64,000 nucleotides of DNA from Fistulifera solaris. Taxonomy: Eukaryota > Bacillariophyta > Bacillariophyceae > Naviculales > Stauroneidaceae. The position numbers and the translations under genes were made by a program. Of the stretch, positions 10,696-23,649 are shown piece after piece. Under the pieces are notes generated by a model, which saw only the letters and a program-made list of their open reading frames with translations, was not told where the DNA came from and searched no databases. Location: assembly GCA_030295235.1 (NCBI GenBank), contig AP026140.1, positions 868,001 through 932,000 of the forward strand, written 5' to 3'. Each line of letters begins with the position of its first letter. The stretch's first letter is position 1.

Positions 10696-13600
10696 ATGTT
10701 TATTCAAGAAGTGATTATCGACGGCTTCAAATCGTATGCGCGCAAGACGACGGTTGAGGGGTACGTTGGTATGATGAAAGAATGAAAGTTGTCGTTGCAA
10801 ATCATCTCACCCGCTTCAACATCTGCAGTTTCGATCCCCACTTCAATGCGATAACAGGTTTGAATGGTTCCGGTAAATCCAACATATTAGACGCGATTTG
10901 TTTTGTTTTGGGAATTACCAACCTCAGTCAGGTGCGAGCGGGCAACTTGTCGGAACTCGTCTACAAGCAAGGACAAGCGGGCGTCAACAAAGCTACCGTC
11001 ACCATCGTCTTTAATAATGAAGATAAGGCCGCCAGTCCCGTCGGATACGATCAATGTGACAGTGTGACGGTCACTCGACAAGTATTATTGGGAGGAAAGA
11101 GCAAATATTTGATCAATGGCCGCAATGCTCCCGCCGGTGCCGTGCAGAATTTGTTCCATTCCGTGCAACTCAACGTCAATAATCCACATTTCCTCATTAT
11201 GCAAGGGCGTATTACCAAAGTCTTGAACATGAAACCGGCGGAAATTTTGGGTATGGTGGAAGAAGCGGCCGGAACGCGCATGTACGAGACCAAAAAAGGT
11301 GCGGCCCTCAAAACGATTGAGAAGAAGCAATTGAAACTGGACGAATTGAACTCGGTTTTGGAAGAGGAAATTACCCCGACCTTGGAAAAGCTTCGTGGCG
11401 AAAAGGAGCAGTATCTCGCATGGAGCAAGAATGCCTCCGATCTGGAACGCAAAGAGAGATTCGTTATTGCCAGCGAATTCTACTCGGCCCAAAAGGCATT
11501 GGAAGATGACATGGGTTCGGTGCGAAAAATGGAGGAAGAGATTGCCCACCTTGAAGCGGAAGCAGATATGCTGCGAGAGAAGATTGCCGTAAAAGAACAA
11601 GAAATTGCGGCCGGTTCGGCACAGTTGCAGGGAGAGTTCGAAGGTGATCTCGAGCAGGCGACGAAACAGGAAAAGAAGCTTTCCAACGAACTTGTTCGTA
11701 TCACTTCTGCCTGGAAAAGCGCCCAAGATACGGTAGCCAAAGCGGAGAGTGATGTTGAAGCCGCCAAAGCTATGGTCCTCGAAACCAAGGAGGCGGTCGA
11801 CGCGAAACAGAAAGAAATTGAGGATGAGCACGCCCGTATCGATGGAGTCCGTAGCGCAGCCGTGGAAGCGGAAAATCTTTACAAGCAACTCACGGAGGAA
11901 TACCAATCAATGGCTGCCGGAACTTCTTCCTCGTCAGAAGGTCGCTCTCTTCCAGAGCAGATCAGCCAAGCCCACAGTGACTCGAAGACAGCCGGCGCGA
12001 GGGTCGAACAGGCTAAGATGAAAATCAAGCATCTTTCGAAAGAGCTTAAGGTACGATCGTCTATGATCCTGAAATTTTGTGCATCGCTTATCCCTCATGT
12101 TATTTGCCGAATACACAGAATGTCGAAAGCGAATTGTCGAAACAAAAAAAGTCGGCCGCAACCATTGAAAAGAAATTCGAGAACTCAAAGCAGAAAGTCG
12201 AGATTCTAGAGAAACAGATCAACGGGTTGCATTTTTCTGCCGAAGAGTTTAACGCAATGGATCAGGAAAAGTGGATCTGGAGGCCGCGATCACCGAACTT
12301 GAGGAACAATTTGACACGGTGTCGACTCAGCTACAAAGTCGCTTGGCGTTCGAATACGAAGATCCTGTACGAGGCTTTGATCGCAGCAAGGTCAAGGGTC
12401 TTATTGCCAAGCTGGTGGATGTCAAAGACGCGAAGTACGCTACGGCGTTAGAAGTTGTTGCTGGTGGAAAACTCTTTCAAGTAGTTGTGGACGAAGCAAT
12501 CACCGGAAAGGCATTATTGGACCGCGGAAAACTTACCCGTCGGGTCACCATTATCCCTCTTGATAAGATCAGAGCTAGCCAGTTGAGCCAGTCAGCTTGT
12601 CGAACAGCGGAAGAGATCGCTTCGTCAATGCAGTGTGCAGCCACGCCGGCGATCGAGCTTGTTGGTTACGATGAAGAAGTAAGAAGCGCGATTGAATACG
12701 TTTTTGGTTCAGCCATAGTGGTTGATGGAATTAAGGCAGCCAACAAGATCTGTGAAATGACGAAGACTCGCACTGTCACCCTCGAGGGAGATGTTTATGA
12801 CCCTTCTGGTACCATTTCCGGAGGATCAAAGAACCAATTGGGCACCACTTTGTCCAATCTCGTTACTCTTGCGCAATGCACCCAATTGTTGGAAGAAAAG
12901 AGTCAAAGGCTGGCTCAAGTCTCCGCCAAGGTTTCGTCACTTCAGAGTGCGTCCGCTTCTTACGAAAAACTGAGCGCCAAGTTTGAACTGGCCAAGGCGG
13001 AACTTGAAGCAGTCAAGAAGCAAATGTCTCAAACCACATACGGAGTTTTGGTGGAAAAGCGCGATTCCATGGTTGCGGACCTCAAGGTCGCCGAGGAAGA
13101 ATGCTTGGTAATGGAAAACGAGGAAAAGGAAAAGTGGGCTTTGTACGAGCAACTCAAAGAGCAAGAGATTGAGCTCACCCAACAGCGAGAGCAACGATTT
13201 GCAGACATTGAAATGGCTGTCAAGACAGCCAAAGACGATGCAGCTGAAAAGCAGAAACTGGCTCGTGAGGCTTCATCGAAGACACAAACCCTTGAACTTG
13301 AGCTAGAGAGTCTCAAAACGGAGCTCGCCGCTGCTCAGGAGGCTGTCAAAATTGCCGAAAAGATCTTTGAAGAATCGTCACGCCAGGAATCTGAAATGCA
13401 GGTCGAAGTTGCCGAGACACAAGCGTCCTACGAAGAAGCACGAAGCAACGTAGCCGAACTTGAACGCAAGGTGGACGATTTCTCGTCGCAAGTCGCCGAA
13501 CTCAAAGATAGAAAGGCTGAGTTCTCCAAGGCGCTGGAAGCAGCTACCATCGAAGCGAAGAAATTGTCCGTTGGCATTCAGCAGAGACAAAAAGAACGAG

Positions 13601-14540
13601 TCGGTGCCGAGAAGGTTGTTTCTAACTTGCTCAAGAATTATGCCTGGATTGAAAGCGAACGAGGCGCTTTCGGTGTCGTCGGTGGTGACTATGACTTTGA
13701 CTCGTGCGACACAGCACAGATTGCCGCGGAGGTGAAGGAACTAAAAGAACAGCAGGACAGCCTGGTAAGTTGTCAAGCTTATTGTTAATCATAATGGTGT
13801 GTGTGGTCTGACGTCTTTTTACACAGGGCAAGAAAATCAACAAGAAAGTCATGGGAATGATTGAGAAAGCAGAAGGTGAATATACAGAGCTCCTCCGTAA
13901 ACGTCGTGTTGTCGAAAACGACAAGAAAAAGATCCAGAACGTAATCGAAGAGCTCGATGTTAAAAAGAAGGTGGAGTTAGAAAGAACATGGAAGAAAGTG
14001 AACGGGGACTTTGGTTCCATTTTCTCCACCCTTCTGCCCGGTGCGTCTGCTAAGCTTGAGCCGCCTGGTGGCATGGCTGCTTGGGAAGGCCTCGAGGTCA
14101 AGGTTGCCTTTGGTAAAGTGTGGAAAGAAAGTCTCAGCGAGTTGAGCGGCGGGCAACGTTCTTTGTTGGCTCTTTCTCTCATTCTCGCCATGTTGCTCTT
14201 CAAGCCTGCTCCAATGTATATCTTGGATGAAGTCGATGCTGCTCTTGATTTAAGTCACACGCAGAACATTGGTAACATGCTTCGAACACACTTTTCGCAG
14301 AGTCAGTTTATTGTGGTATCATTGAAGGAGGGCATGTTCAATAATGCCAATGTCATCTTCCGAACGAAATTCGTCGACGGCGTCTCGACCGTGACTCGCA
14401 CCATCGGCACCGGATCCAGTCGTCCTCGCGCATTGGCAAATGCCGAGAACATGGAGGAAGAGGAGGAACGGTCCACCAGTCGAAAGAATACTGCCGCATC
14501 GGCGAGTCGTCGCAAGGGCAAGGAGAACTCTAGCGCTTAA
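10696..14540 (+). CDS. SMC2: Condensin subunit SMC2
   Basis: Four exons (10696-10760, 10829-12050, 12119-13764, 13827-14540) give about 1215 residues, the normal SMC2 size. The start [15 protein letters not shown] joins across the first intron to [13 protein letters not shown] (Walker A). A long coiled coil follows, then a hinge around [11 protein letters not shown] to [14 protein letters not shown], and a second coiled coil. The C-terminal head has [13 protein letters not shown] (ABC signature) and [11 protein letters not shown] (Walker B). SMC2 pairs with SMC4 as the ATPase core of condensins I and II. One A is missing in the run at 12267-12270, in exon 3. Donors are GTACGT, GTACGA and GTAAGT. 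Confidence 0.96.
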
Positions 14541-14822
14541 CTGTAAATGAAATGATCTAGTGCATGTTTTCGAAGACATTCAAGTTTAAGTTTCACAATT
14601 AAAATATGGTTCGATTCGCTTTGTTAGTCGGTAGATCATTTCAAGTACGTTTAGTCAGTTTTCTGAAGACGAATCACTACCATCATGCAAACATCATGAT
14701 GTTTAGCTTGTTGTCTTTACAAACTCGACAAATCGTCACTCTAAAGACGAATGAGTGTCATCACCAGTGCCGTCATTACACCACATACAGTCGACAAGAA
14801 CACTGTGCCACTACTACCGCCT

Positions 14823-15357
14823 TCATCCCCGCCGGTAGGCGCTCGCTTCTGGAGCTGCCGCCTCGAAATCAAAGGGTTCCGTAAAGTATCCCATATCGAG
14901 GATTTCTTGAATGGCGGCATCACTGTAAGCCAAACAATCCGATTGAATATTTTTCTCGGGAAGTCGATTGTTGCAATTCAATTGCAGTCCGACAATACTC
15001 GAATTGGCACTGCAAAACGGTGTCAGAAAGAGATACACGGTAGTCGGTCGTTTCGCACACACACTCGACTTACATATCGGTACAGAGAGAACACGCATTG
15101 CATTCGGTCCCATCAAACGACACTTTACATCCCTCCAATTGATCATTCCCACTGAAAATACTGGTAACACAGGCTTCGGTATAATCGGGAGGCGCGCCGC
15201 TGGTAAATTCGACGCATTTTGTATTCGAAATGTTGGAGGACGTGCCCGGAAAGGGTTCGTTCGTGACAATCACGGTACGCCCCGTGTCGCTGGTGTATTC
15301 CATCGACGCTTGCGTCCCGACGACGAGAAGCGAAAGAAGAAAGAATGTGCGTGTCAT
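14823..15357 (-). CDS. Small secreted Cys-containing protein, unknown function
   Basis: Exons 15074-15357 and 14823-15009 (GTAAGT donor, TTGCAG acceptor) encode 156 residues. The N-terminus MTRTFFLLSLLVVGTQA is a classic signal peptide with cleavage before SMEY. The mature part has several Cys residues, including a clustered CNACSLC near residue 90, and ends in an acidic, Ala-rich tail. No Phe follows the cleavage site, so secretion or the endomembrane system is more likely than the plastid. I do not recognise a family. The spliced frame joins smoothly at ACSLCTDI, which supports the intron. Confidence 0.72.
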
Positions 15358-15751
15358 GGTGATTGAATGTATATGAAGAAGATGAATGAAGGAAGGAAGG
15401 AAGAAAGTGGTATTTTTTTGTGGTTGGTTGTTGGATCGAAAAGAATGACTGTTTTGTACAACCTTAGCTATAGTCCGATAGTCTGCTACAGTGTTGAAGT
15501 AAGATTTGTGACTCTCTGAATGACCCTTTTATTCTGTTGTCCGTTGATCGGACATTGGTGTCCTTGTGGTTCTGAAATAGATGGAAAGAAGATCGCAACT
15601 TGAATTATTCGATCGCATCTCGTCGTTTTCTGGGTTTTCTCATTATATTTTTCTCATTATTTTTTTCTTCAGCATCATAACACTTATTATCGGTGCCCGT
15701 GGACCTTCACTATTTGCAGTCACACCCGGAACTCATAGATTGAAATAATTC
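15358..15751. other. Intergenic between divergent genes
   Basis: Upstream region of both the secreted protein and the NmrA-like gene, with long T runs at 15640-15670. Nothing coding is seen. Confidence 0.6.
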
Positions 15752-16642
15752 ATGGCGCGACGGACATCAATATTGCTGTTCCTTTTTTTGGGGACGCTTT
15801 CATCCATTCATGCCTTTTTCATCCGCCCGAGTCCAATTTCGTCTTGTAGTCCCCAAACAAATGCCGTTTGTTTGAAAATGTCCGCCATTGCACCCGGTGA
15901 TACGGTGGTTGTGGTAGGCGGTTCGGGCGGTGTCGGTCAATTGGTGTCGCGCAAATTGGCCCAAGCCGGTTCTTCTGTGCGTGTCACGTCCCGGAATCCT
16001 GTCAGTAACGAGAACAATCCGAACATCACATCACGAAAACTGGATCTTGTCAAAGGAAGTGACGAAGAATTGCAACACGCCATAGAGAAAGCTTCGGCGT
16101 TGGTGATTTCGGTAGGAACGACCGCCTTTCCGACCCTGAAATGGAAGGGAGGGAATACACCGCAAGCGATTGATGATATCGCGGTCACACGATTGGCGCA
16201 GGCGGCGTCTCAATCCAAAACACTGAAACGAATTGTGCTCGTGACCAGTATTGGAGTCGATCGGACCGATCAAATGCCTTTTTTAATTTTGAATCTATTT
16301 GGAGTACTGGATGCCAAGAAACAGGGGGAAGAGGCCGTCCGAAAAGCGGCCAACGAGAGTATCGATTATGCCATACTGCGACCGGGACGACTCATTGGTG
16401 GACCGTTTACCAATTTGGATGTTGCCAAGTTATTGCAAATAGAAGGTGGAGCCGAAAATGGTGTCACGGTCGCCCAAGGCGATGTCTTATTGGGAGATTG
16501 CAAACGAGATGCTTGTGCCGAAGCCATAGTACAATGTTTAACGAACGCGGCTTGTTCCAATGTGGAGTTTTCAATCGTATCCAACGAAAACGAAACAGCG
16601 TGGAGTGTAGAACAATGGACGAGTGCGTTTCAACGTATGTAA
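15752..16642 (+). CDS. NmrA/atypical SDR NAD(P)-binding protein, plastid-targeted
   Basis: A single exon of 296 residues. The leader is a signal peptide ending IHAF-FIRP, the Phe-type cleavage used for import into complex plastids. The mature domain opens with VVVVGGSGGVGQLVSRKL (GxxGxxG nucleotide-binding loop, about residues 50-70). An IVLVTSIGV strand and YAILRPGRL follow, typical of atypical SDRs such as the plant and algal stroma/TIC62-like proteins. There is no YxxxK catalytic pair, as usual for that group. It probably binds NADP(H) in the plastid. The substrate is unknown. The start at 15752 gives the complete signal peptide. Confidence 0.84.
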   Translation: MARRTSILLFLFLGTLSSIHAFFIRPSPISSCSPQTNAVCLKMSAIAPGDTVVVVGGSGGVGQLVSRKLAQAGSSVRVTSRNPVSNENNPNITSRKLDLVKGSDEELQHAIEKASALVISVGTTAFPTLKWKGGNTPQAIDDIAVTRLAQAASQSKTLKRIVLVTSIGVDRTDQMPFLILNLFGVLDAKKQGEEAVRKAANESIDYAILRPGRLIGGPFTNLDVAKLLQIEGGAENGVTVAQGDVLLGDCKRDACAEAIVQCLTNAACSNVEFSIVSNENETAWSVEQWTSAFQRM

Positions 16643-16700
16643 GACCATTGAATTGAACATTAACTAGATTCTATTATTTCTACAACAATCAAACTGTCCG

Positions 16701-19225
16701 TTACCGAAACGATCGATGCACTGTGATCCGTGTAGAACTTCCCGCATCGTTGGGTCGACGTCCATTGTTTAGCCGGGTCAATGGATTCGTCGTAGTTGTC
16801 AAATTGCCGCTACCACCACCACCATTCGACAATTGACTGGGCAGTGCGACATTATTGTTGGATGGAGACGAGAACAATGGCGGAACGGAACGGACCGGAC
16901 GATTACTATTATTTTGGACCACAATTTCGCTCGTCGTCTGTGGAAGTTGCCGAAACGCCCGACCCTTGGACAACGCCGTGCGTTGTTGCTCGGTGACATG
17001 ATCGTATCGTTGTAACAGATTCTCCATGTCGAGTCCCTTGCCTGCGACAATGCTAGGAAGCGGCAGGTCGTCCGTCACCGGACGGAGACCCAAATTTTCG
17101 CGTAAATTGCAGACGGCGGTGAGTCGTTCATTCAGCAGCCGAAACGCATCTCCTTGGGGCAAGCACATCAAGATCCCGTAAATACTTTTGAGTAAAGGTG
17201 CATGGTACGGTGCTTCGACATCCAAAAGTTGAATGCGCAAATGAACAAAGATGGGTGATTCGAGAAGAAAGACGAGCTTGTCAAGTTGCATGAGAAAGCC
17301 AACGGTAACATCTTCCATCAAAGAGAACCGTTTCACGAGTGCAAAGGAAAGATCGTACGCTCGAGCCAAAAGACAGAGAGAAAATGTCGCCACCGGATTG
17401 TGACACCAACAACGAAAGAGAGTAGCAAACACATTGGCACTCTCGGCATCGACATTCCCTTTCTCAAAACTGCGCGCCAACGACGAACGAAGGTCATGTA
17501 ACTCCGATGCCGTCAGTAAAATCAGATTCAAGGTTTGTACCATCGTGCCGGTAAATTGCAATGTCGTTTCCACTTGTGTTTCATCTTGTCCTTCCAGTTT
17601 CTCGTACGAAGCCAGCGTCTCGGCCATGCGAATGTAGACGGTTTTGGCGTTCAAGAGAACGCACAATTTCCGAATAATCAACGATCCTCTTGTTTCCAAT
17701 AACTGTTTATCTTGTGCAAACAGATCCAGAATGGCATTAAGTACCAATTGAAACTGTGCCTCTTCCGTTTCTCGTTTCCCCAGATGGGGCCGATGCGCGA
17801 GCGAAATCCGTGAAAATACTTGCAAATCCAGCAATATTACGGCATCACTCGGATCCGAAAGAGTCCGTAACAGGACGGGAAGAATGCTTTCCACAAATTG
17901 ATCCATATCCAATTTTCGTTTCTCCATGAGCATATTGATCCACCGCAACGATGCCATTTTGGTAGGAACATCTTCTTTTCCAGTAATTCCTTGGTCAATG
18001 TATCCAGTAAGGGTGGCAATTCAAACATCCCCTTCGTGTCCCGGACCAACGCCAACAAATCATCGTTCGCCCGCTCCGCCACTAACCGAATTTCTTTTTC
18101 GTGATCGGAAATACACCACAAAATGGCTTGGAGGATGGTCCCATGAAAGGGCAACAAGGCATCACCACCGGAATACGGATGATGAATGAGTTCAGCCATC
18201 CACGTAATGGCCGTCAATCGATTGAGTCGTTCTTTCGACTGACATTGGTGTCCCAAAATGGCAATGAGGGGCCCGAGTTCGACGACGGTACTGACGGACA
18301 ATTCGCGCAAAAATTCCGACAAGGCCGCATCGGCCGCTTGTCTGATTTCGAGATTGGAATCGGACAACATGTGAAACAACCCATCGAGGAATTCCCGCAA
18401 ATAGGTCAACATGGAAATGTCCGGTAAGGAATCCAACAAGGTAATCCATCCCACCATGAGTTGTCGAATGTACGGATTGGTGCGTTTGATATAATTTTGC
18501 AAGATGGGTAAAAACAGATCAATGGAAAAGTGTTCCGCTTCAATGACAATATCTTTAATGAGACGATCCAACAAATGGGCTCCATTTTTGACATCGACAT
18601 CAACATCGGCATACAATTGGGTCAATCCGGCAAAGAGGGCGGGAAAATCATGGAGCAAAATGGCACTGCGACTGACTTTGGCAATGTTGTAGAGACTTTC
18701 ACAGGCATAATAGCGGACGCGGGCTTCGGGATCGTCCAAACAATGCAAGACAGGCGGCAACAATTGGGGCAAATACTGCGAGGCGCGTTGCAACAAGCCA
18801 ATGGCGGTGGCCGCCAATCCCATCAATCCTCCTTTGCGATAATTGGAATTCATGCTGGTACAGAAATCTTTGGCCAGTATTTGTAGTATTGTATCAATCA
18901 ATGTGCTGTGTTCCGGTAGCGTTTGAATGAGAGCCTCCAATTCCATGGCGGCATTTTTTCGCTTCTCGTTGGACCGATCGCCCAAGCCGCGTTGTAATAA
19001 GGGCGGTAACGGTGATTCGAGGGATAACTGAAGCAGTGCCTGTTGTGGTTGTTGACTGGGAATCATTTGATTGGTAACAAAAGCCGCCGCACCGTGCGGT
19101 TGATGCAATCGACTTTCGTTCGTTGGACGACGTGTGCGCGTCGGCCGTGGAGGAGGAGCATTGTTGTTGCGTGTATTGTTGTTGTTGATTCGTTCTTCGC
19201 TGTTGATGGATCCTATACGGCTCAT
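16701..19225 (-). CDS. VAC14: VAC14 homologue, scaffold of the PIKfyve/Fab1 complex
   Basis: About 841 residues from the ATG at 19225. A disordered Asn/Arg/Gln-rich head precedes HEAT repeats starting at PPLLQRGLGDRSNEKR. The strongly conserved DPEARVRYYACESLYNIAK is present, followed by ADVDVDVKNGAHLLDRLIKDIV. The C-terminal half continues DLQVFSRIS, LILLTASELHDLR and a final low-complexity tail. VAC14 holds Fab1/PIKfyve and the Fig4 phosphatase together for PI(3,5)P2 control on endosomes and vacuoles. One A is missing from the run at 17976-17979, which splits the gene into two frames. The join LEKEDVPTKMASLRWINML is what the family predicts. Confidence 0.93.
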
Positions 19226-19656
19226 GGTGTTTGTCGTATGTATTATATCGTATTGGAAGGATAGAATGATGTGTTTAAAAATGAAATGAATGTCGTTATT
19301 GTTGTGGTCGTTATATCGTTGTTTCATCGTTCATTCGTCGCATATTGCCGATGTGCGCCTTCTTTCTTATTCTCTTCACTCAAGGAGGGACACTCAAGCA
19401 CAAAGCACGTTTCGTAATTAATGCTACTACGTTTAATACATACCGTTCCGAGGGAAGTATGTTTTGTACCATCCGATCCGATCCAGACCCAAAAAGCCGC
19501 GGTCTGTCCTTACCTCCTAAATTTTCCGCAATGAAAGACGCGCACGAAGAGAAAAAAGTTGTTGCATATTATTTCTTCTTCCACTGCCTTTTCGCAACAC
19601 ACACACTCTTTCTTCTCACTCATTCTCACTCAACCAACACAATACACTAAACAACA
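19226..19656. other. Intergenic between divergent VAC14 and SF3A2
   Basis: Contains promoters for both genes. A pyrimidine-rich tract lies just before the SF3A2 start. No other gene is seen. Confidence 0.6.
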
Positions 19657-20327
19657 ATGGACCGCCAAAATCGCGTCGGATCCAAATTCGGCGGCGGCGG
19701 TGTCAGTTCCGCCCAACAATCCGAACGCGAACGGAAAGAACGCTTGCGCAAATTGGCCCTCGAATCGATGGATCTCGCGAAAGATCCTTATTTGGTCAAA
19801 AATCATCTTGGATCGTACGAATGCAAATTGTGTTTGACATTGCATCGGGATGAAGCGAATTATTTGGCGCATACGCAAGGCAAGAAACATCAACAGGGAT
19901 TGGGTCGACGAGCGTATTTGGATAAATTGAAGGAACAGCAGCAGTCGACAACAACAGCAATCACACAAACCACTGCCACAGTACTTCCCACCGGTCGCCC
20001 GAAATTGCGCATTGGCCGTCCCGCGTATCAAGTGTTCAAAAGTCGTGACGCCGAGACCAATCAACGGTGTTTGTCGTTCGAATTGCACTATCCCGATTTG
20101 GGGGAAGAATGGCAACCCCGTCATCGGTTCATGAGTGCGTTTGAACAAAAATCGACCGTCCGCCCGATCGGCGCTACCAGTATTTGTTGTTTGCGGCGGG
20201 GGAGTACGAGACGGTGGCCTTTCGGATTCCGAACGAACCCTTGGATCGTGACAAATTTGTCACGCATTGGGATGGCGATTCGAAAAAATTTATACTCACG
20301 TTGCATTTTCAAGAGCCCAGTTCGTAA
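19657..20327 (+). CDS. SF3A2: Splicing factor 3A subunit 2 (SAP62/Prp11)
   Basis: About 223 residues from the ATG at 19657. MDRQNRVGSKFGGGG is nearly invariant in the family. A matrin-type C2H2 zinc finger follows (YECKLCLTLHRDEANYLAHTQGKKH, residues about 53-78). The SF3A2 core then reads YPDLGEEWQPRHRFMSAFEQK and continues, after a frame break, to DRRYQYLLFAAGEYETVAF and ILTLHFQ near the stop at 20325. The break is one missing A in the five-A run at 20147-20151. SF3A2 is part of the U2 snRNP SF3a complex. The proline-rich tail of animal SF3A2 is absent, as in fungi. Confidence 0.95.
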
Positions 20328-20917
20328 TGAAAACTATATACATTACTAAATAACAGAGGAGTGTTGGCGTGGCTATAAAGATATTCGTTTGAAAGTTGGA
20401 GTGCACATTCAGGGAAACAAGAAGGGATGCTTGCGCATTCATTCAAAAGAACATTTAACTGTGATTTATGACGTCTTATTTGTATACGGTTTCGAAATAA
20501 TATTGTGTAATAATCGTGCGAAAGGGAAGTTGTATTGAAGATTAGTGAAAGATGTAGTCGACTCGACTACGTATAGTTCTGGTACTGCATATTATTTAGT
20601 CGAGGCAAAAGATGACAACAGTTTATTGCATAGTACTTGTACCGGTGCGTCCTTCAAGCGTTCTGGATCCTTGCCTATGATGCGCAGAAAAAGGCTGCGT
20701 TTTGCTTTTCGACATGACACCATGTAATTTTCTTACTTTCTGCTCTGCCGCTGCGCTATCATCAACCTGTAAAGCATTCGTATTGTTAATCACCCAGCTA
20801 AACAGAAATATCACCGGCCTTTTGCACAAGAAGAGAAGAAACGAAGGACTATTCATTCCTTTGTTGAACCTTTAGGAAACCCAATTCTACCGACCTATAA
20901 AAATACACCTCATTACG
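20328..20917. other. Intergenic upstream of the FTR gene
   Basis: Nearly 600 bp with no supported gene. Short opposing frames at 20545-20856 lack recognisable features. Confidence 0.55.
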
Positions 20918-21388
20918 ATGAAATCGACAATCCTCTTGTTGCTGTTTGTTGAATCCACGACGGCCTTCATAGTATCGCCTAATACAATTCGACAATCCGT
21001 TTCGTTGCGCAAAAAGTACGAAGACATGGACGAAGAGGAAAAAGCCGTCGCGTTGGAAAAAAGCCACCAAGGCCATGACCGCCTTTACGAACAAGTACCT
21101 CGAAAATACTTGCACGAAATTGTGTTCCGACAAGTCGGTACCGGCCGTCGTCATTAAAGGTTTGGCGGAGCATAAATTGACCTTGGGAGCACCCTTGTGT
21201 CCCTGTCGTTTCTATGATGACAAAGAAGCCGAAGCCAAGGATGGGTATTGGAATTGTCCCTGTGTGCCGATGAGGGAACGACACGAATGTCACTGTATGC
21301 TCTTTTGACAGAAGACAATGCCTTTGTCGGGGAAGAAACGAGTATTACGTATGAAGAAGTGATTGAAGGTAGTAATATTCAGTTTTGA
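20918..21388 (+). CDS. FTRB: Ferredoxin-thioredoxin reductase catalytic (beta) subunit, plastid-targeted
   Basis: About 156 residues. The leader ends in an ASAF-like TTAF site. The catalytic chain carries the cysteine pattern of the [4Fe-4S]/disulfide centre: CPCR, then WNCPCVPMRERHECHCMLF, i.e. CPC-x(16)-CPC-x(8)-CHC in family terms. NKYLENTC and APLCPCRFY flank it. The enzyme passes electrons from ferredoxin to plastid thioredoxins. Two compensating frame breaks are present: an extra A in the run at 21057-21062 and a missing T in the run at 21303-21306. The second would otherwise stop the protein right after the CHC motif. No variable (alpha) subunit is seen nearby. Confidence 0.92.
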
Positions 21389-21538
21389 ATATAAACAGAG
21401 AAAGTAAGGGAAACGAAACATTGATAGACATTATGATTCGCAACAACGCTATTTCGGCTTCGTAAAATAATAAATAACTAAAACAGTGACGCTTTGCAAC
21501 ATAACAATTCGTATTATTGTTCATTTTATTGTTCTTTG

Positions 21539-22426
<888 letters not shown>

Positions 22427-22841
22427 GATGTTCGAAAATGGGTAGCACTAAGAACGGTCAGAACTCGAAATGCAATACTTGAATAGGTGTAACAGTTGCT
22501 CGCCTGCCTTTTGGATCTTCTTGTTGATGAACGTAATGACAACAGAAGATCTTCCACTTATATGTGATGAGAAGTCCTCTTTTGCTTTTGTGAGGTGGTG
22601 TCAATGTCAAAAGAGTGACGACGAACAAGTGAAGAAGCGAAAGACACTACTTTTTCGGTCTGGAGGGAAACCGACAGACGACTGACGTCACTGTGGTGGA
22701 CGACGGCAAGACCTTCCCGCGAAACGAAAGAATTTTGCTTTCCGAGTTCCTCACAAAGACACGGAAGATCTCCCTGATCGTTTGTTCATCTTCTTCCATT
22801 ATCAATCAACTCTATTATCATAACGACTTGTTGTACAAAGA
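22427..22841. other. Intergenic between divergent genes
   Basis: Upstream of both adenylate kinase and the deaminase. No coding segment or RNA is recognised. Confidence 0.55.
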
Positions 22842-23596
22842 ATGACAAGTAATCGAGCACAAACATGGACATTGGCAGCGACGGGAGTGGCCTCTCTGGG
22901 TGTTTCGTATTATTATTGGTGGAAGAATCGTCAGGAACGACGGTACGTTCGATCGATTCATTCGAAAGAATCCTCCACTCTTCGATTACTGATTCGTTTC
23001 TGTTCACTCCAATAACAAAAAAGAGTCATTATTGAAGTCCCAAAATGGCTTAAACAGTACGAAACGTCTTTATCAGCAAAGACGTTTCAGACGGACGAAG
23101 ACATGATGCAGTGGCCGTCGACATTTCGCAACGCAATGTCGAATCGGGCGATGGAGGTCCCTTGGCTGTGCCATTTTTGTCGTCACAAGACGACCGGTCT
23201 ATCGAAATTATACTCGGTTGGCGCCAATCGGGTCGTACCGCTGAGTAATTCCACGTTGCATGGTGAAACGGTTGCCATTCAATTTGCGCAAAAGAAACGA
23301 CAATCGTTTTCGTTAGCGGCCACGGAAGATGTCGAATTTGTCCTCTGTACGAGTTGTGAACCCTGTGCCATGTGTTTGGGTGCGACCTTTTGGTCGGGTG
23401 TTTCCGAAATGATCTGTTCGGCCACCAAGGACGATGCCGAAGCGATTGGCTTTGATGAAGGACCCGTCTTTCCGGAATCTTACCAAAAGTTGGAACAAAT
23501 TGGGATGAAAGTCAAAAGATGGTTTTGCGAGAACAAGGAAAGAAAGTCTTGGATGATTATGCCAAGACGGGGATTATCTACAATGGCGCCGCATAA
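22842..23596 (+). CDS. Guanine deaminase-like member of the cytidine deaminase fold
   Basis: Exons 22842-22942 and 23024-23596 (GTACGT donor) give about 225 residues. A hydrophobic N-terminal segment (about residues 10-27) suggests a signal or anchor. The deaminase core shows GGPFG, then STLHGETVAI with the zinc ligand and proton-shuttle Glu, then CTSCEPCAMCLGA with PCxxC. GFDEGPVFPESY follows, typical of the GuaD-like branch. The end reads KVLDDYAKTGIIYNGAA. HGE instead of HAE recalls yeast cytosine deaminase, so the base specificity is uncertain. Four missing bases break the frame, at about 23108, 23162, 23174-23178 and 23514-23517. This is the most damaged gene in the window, yet every motif survives. 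Confidence 0.78.
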
Positions 23597-23649
23597 GAAT
23601 GACTGTAACAAAATCAACATAGCTTTATCGTAACAGTATAACAATATTT

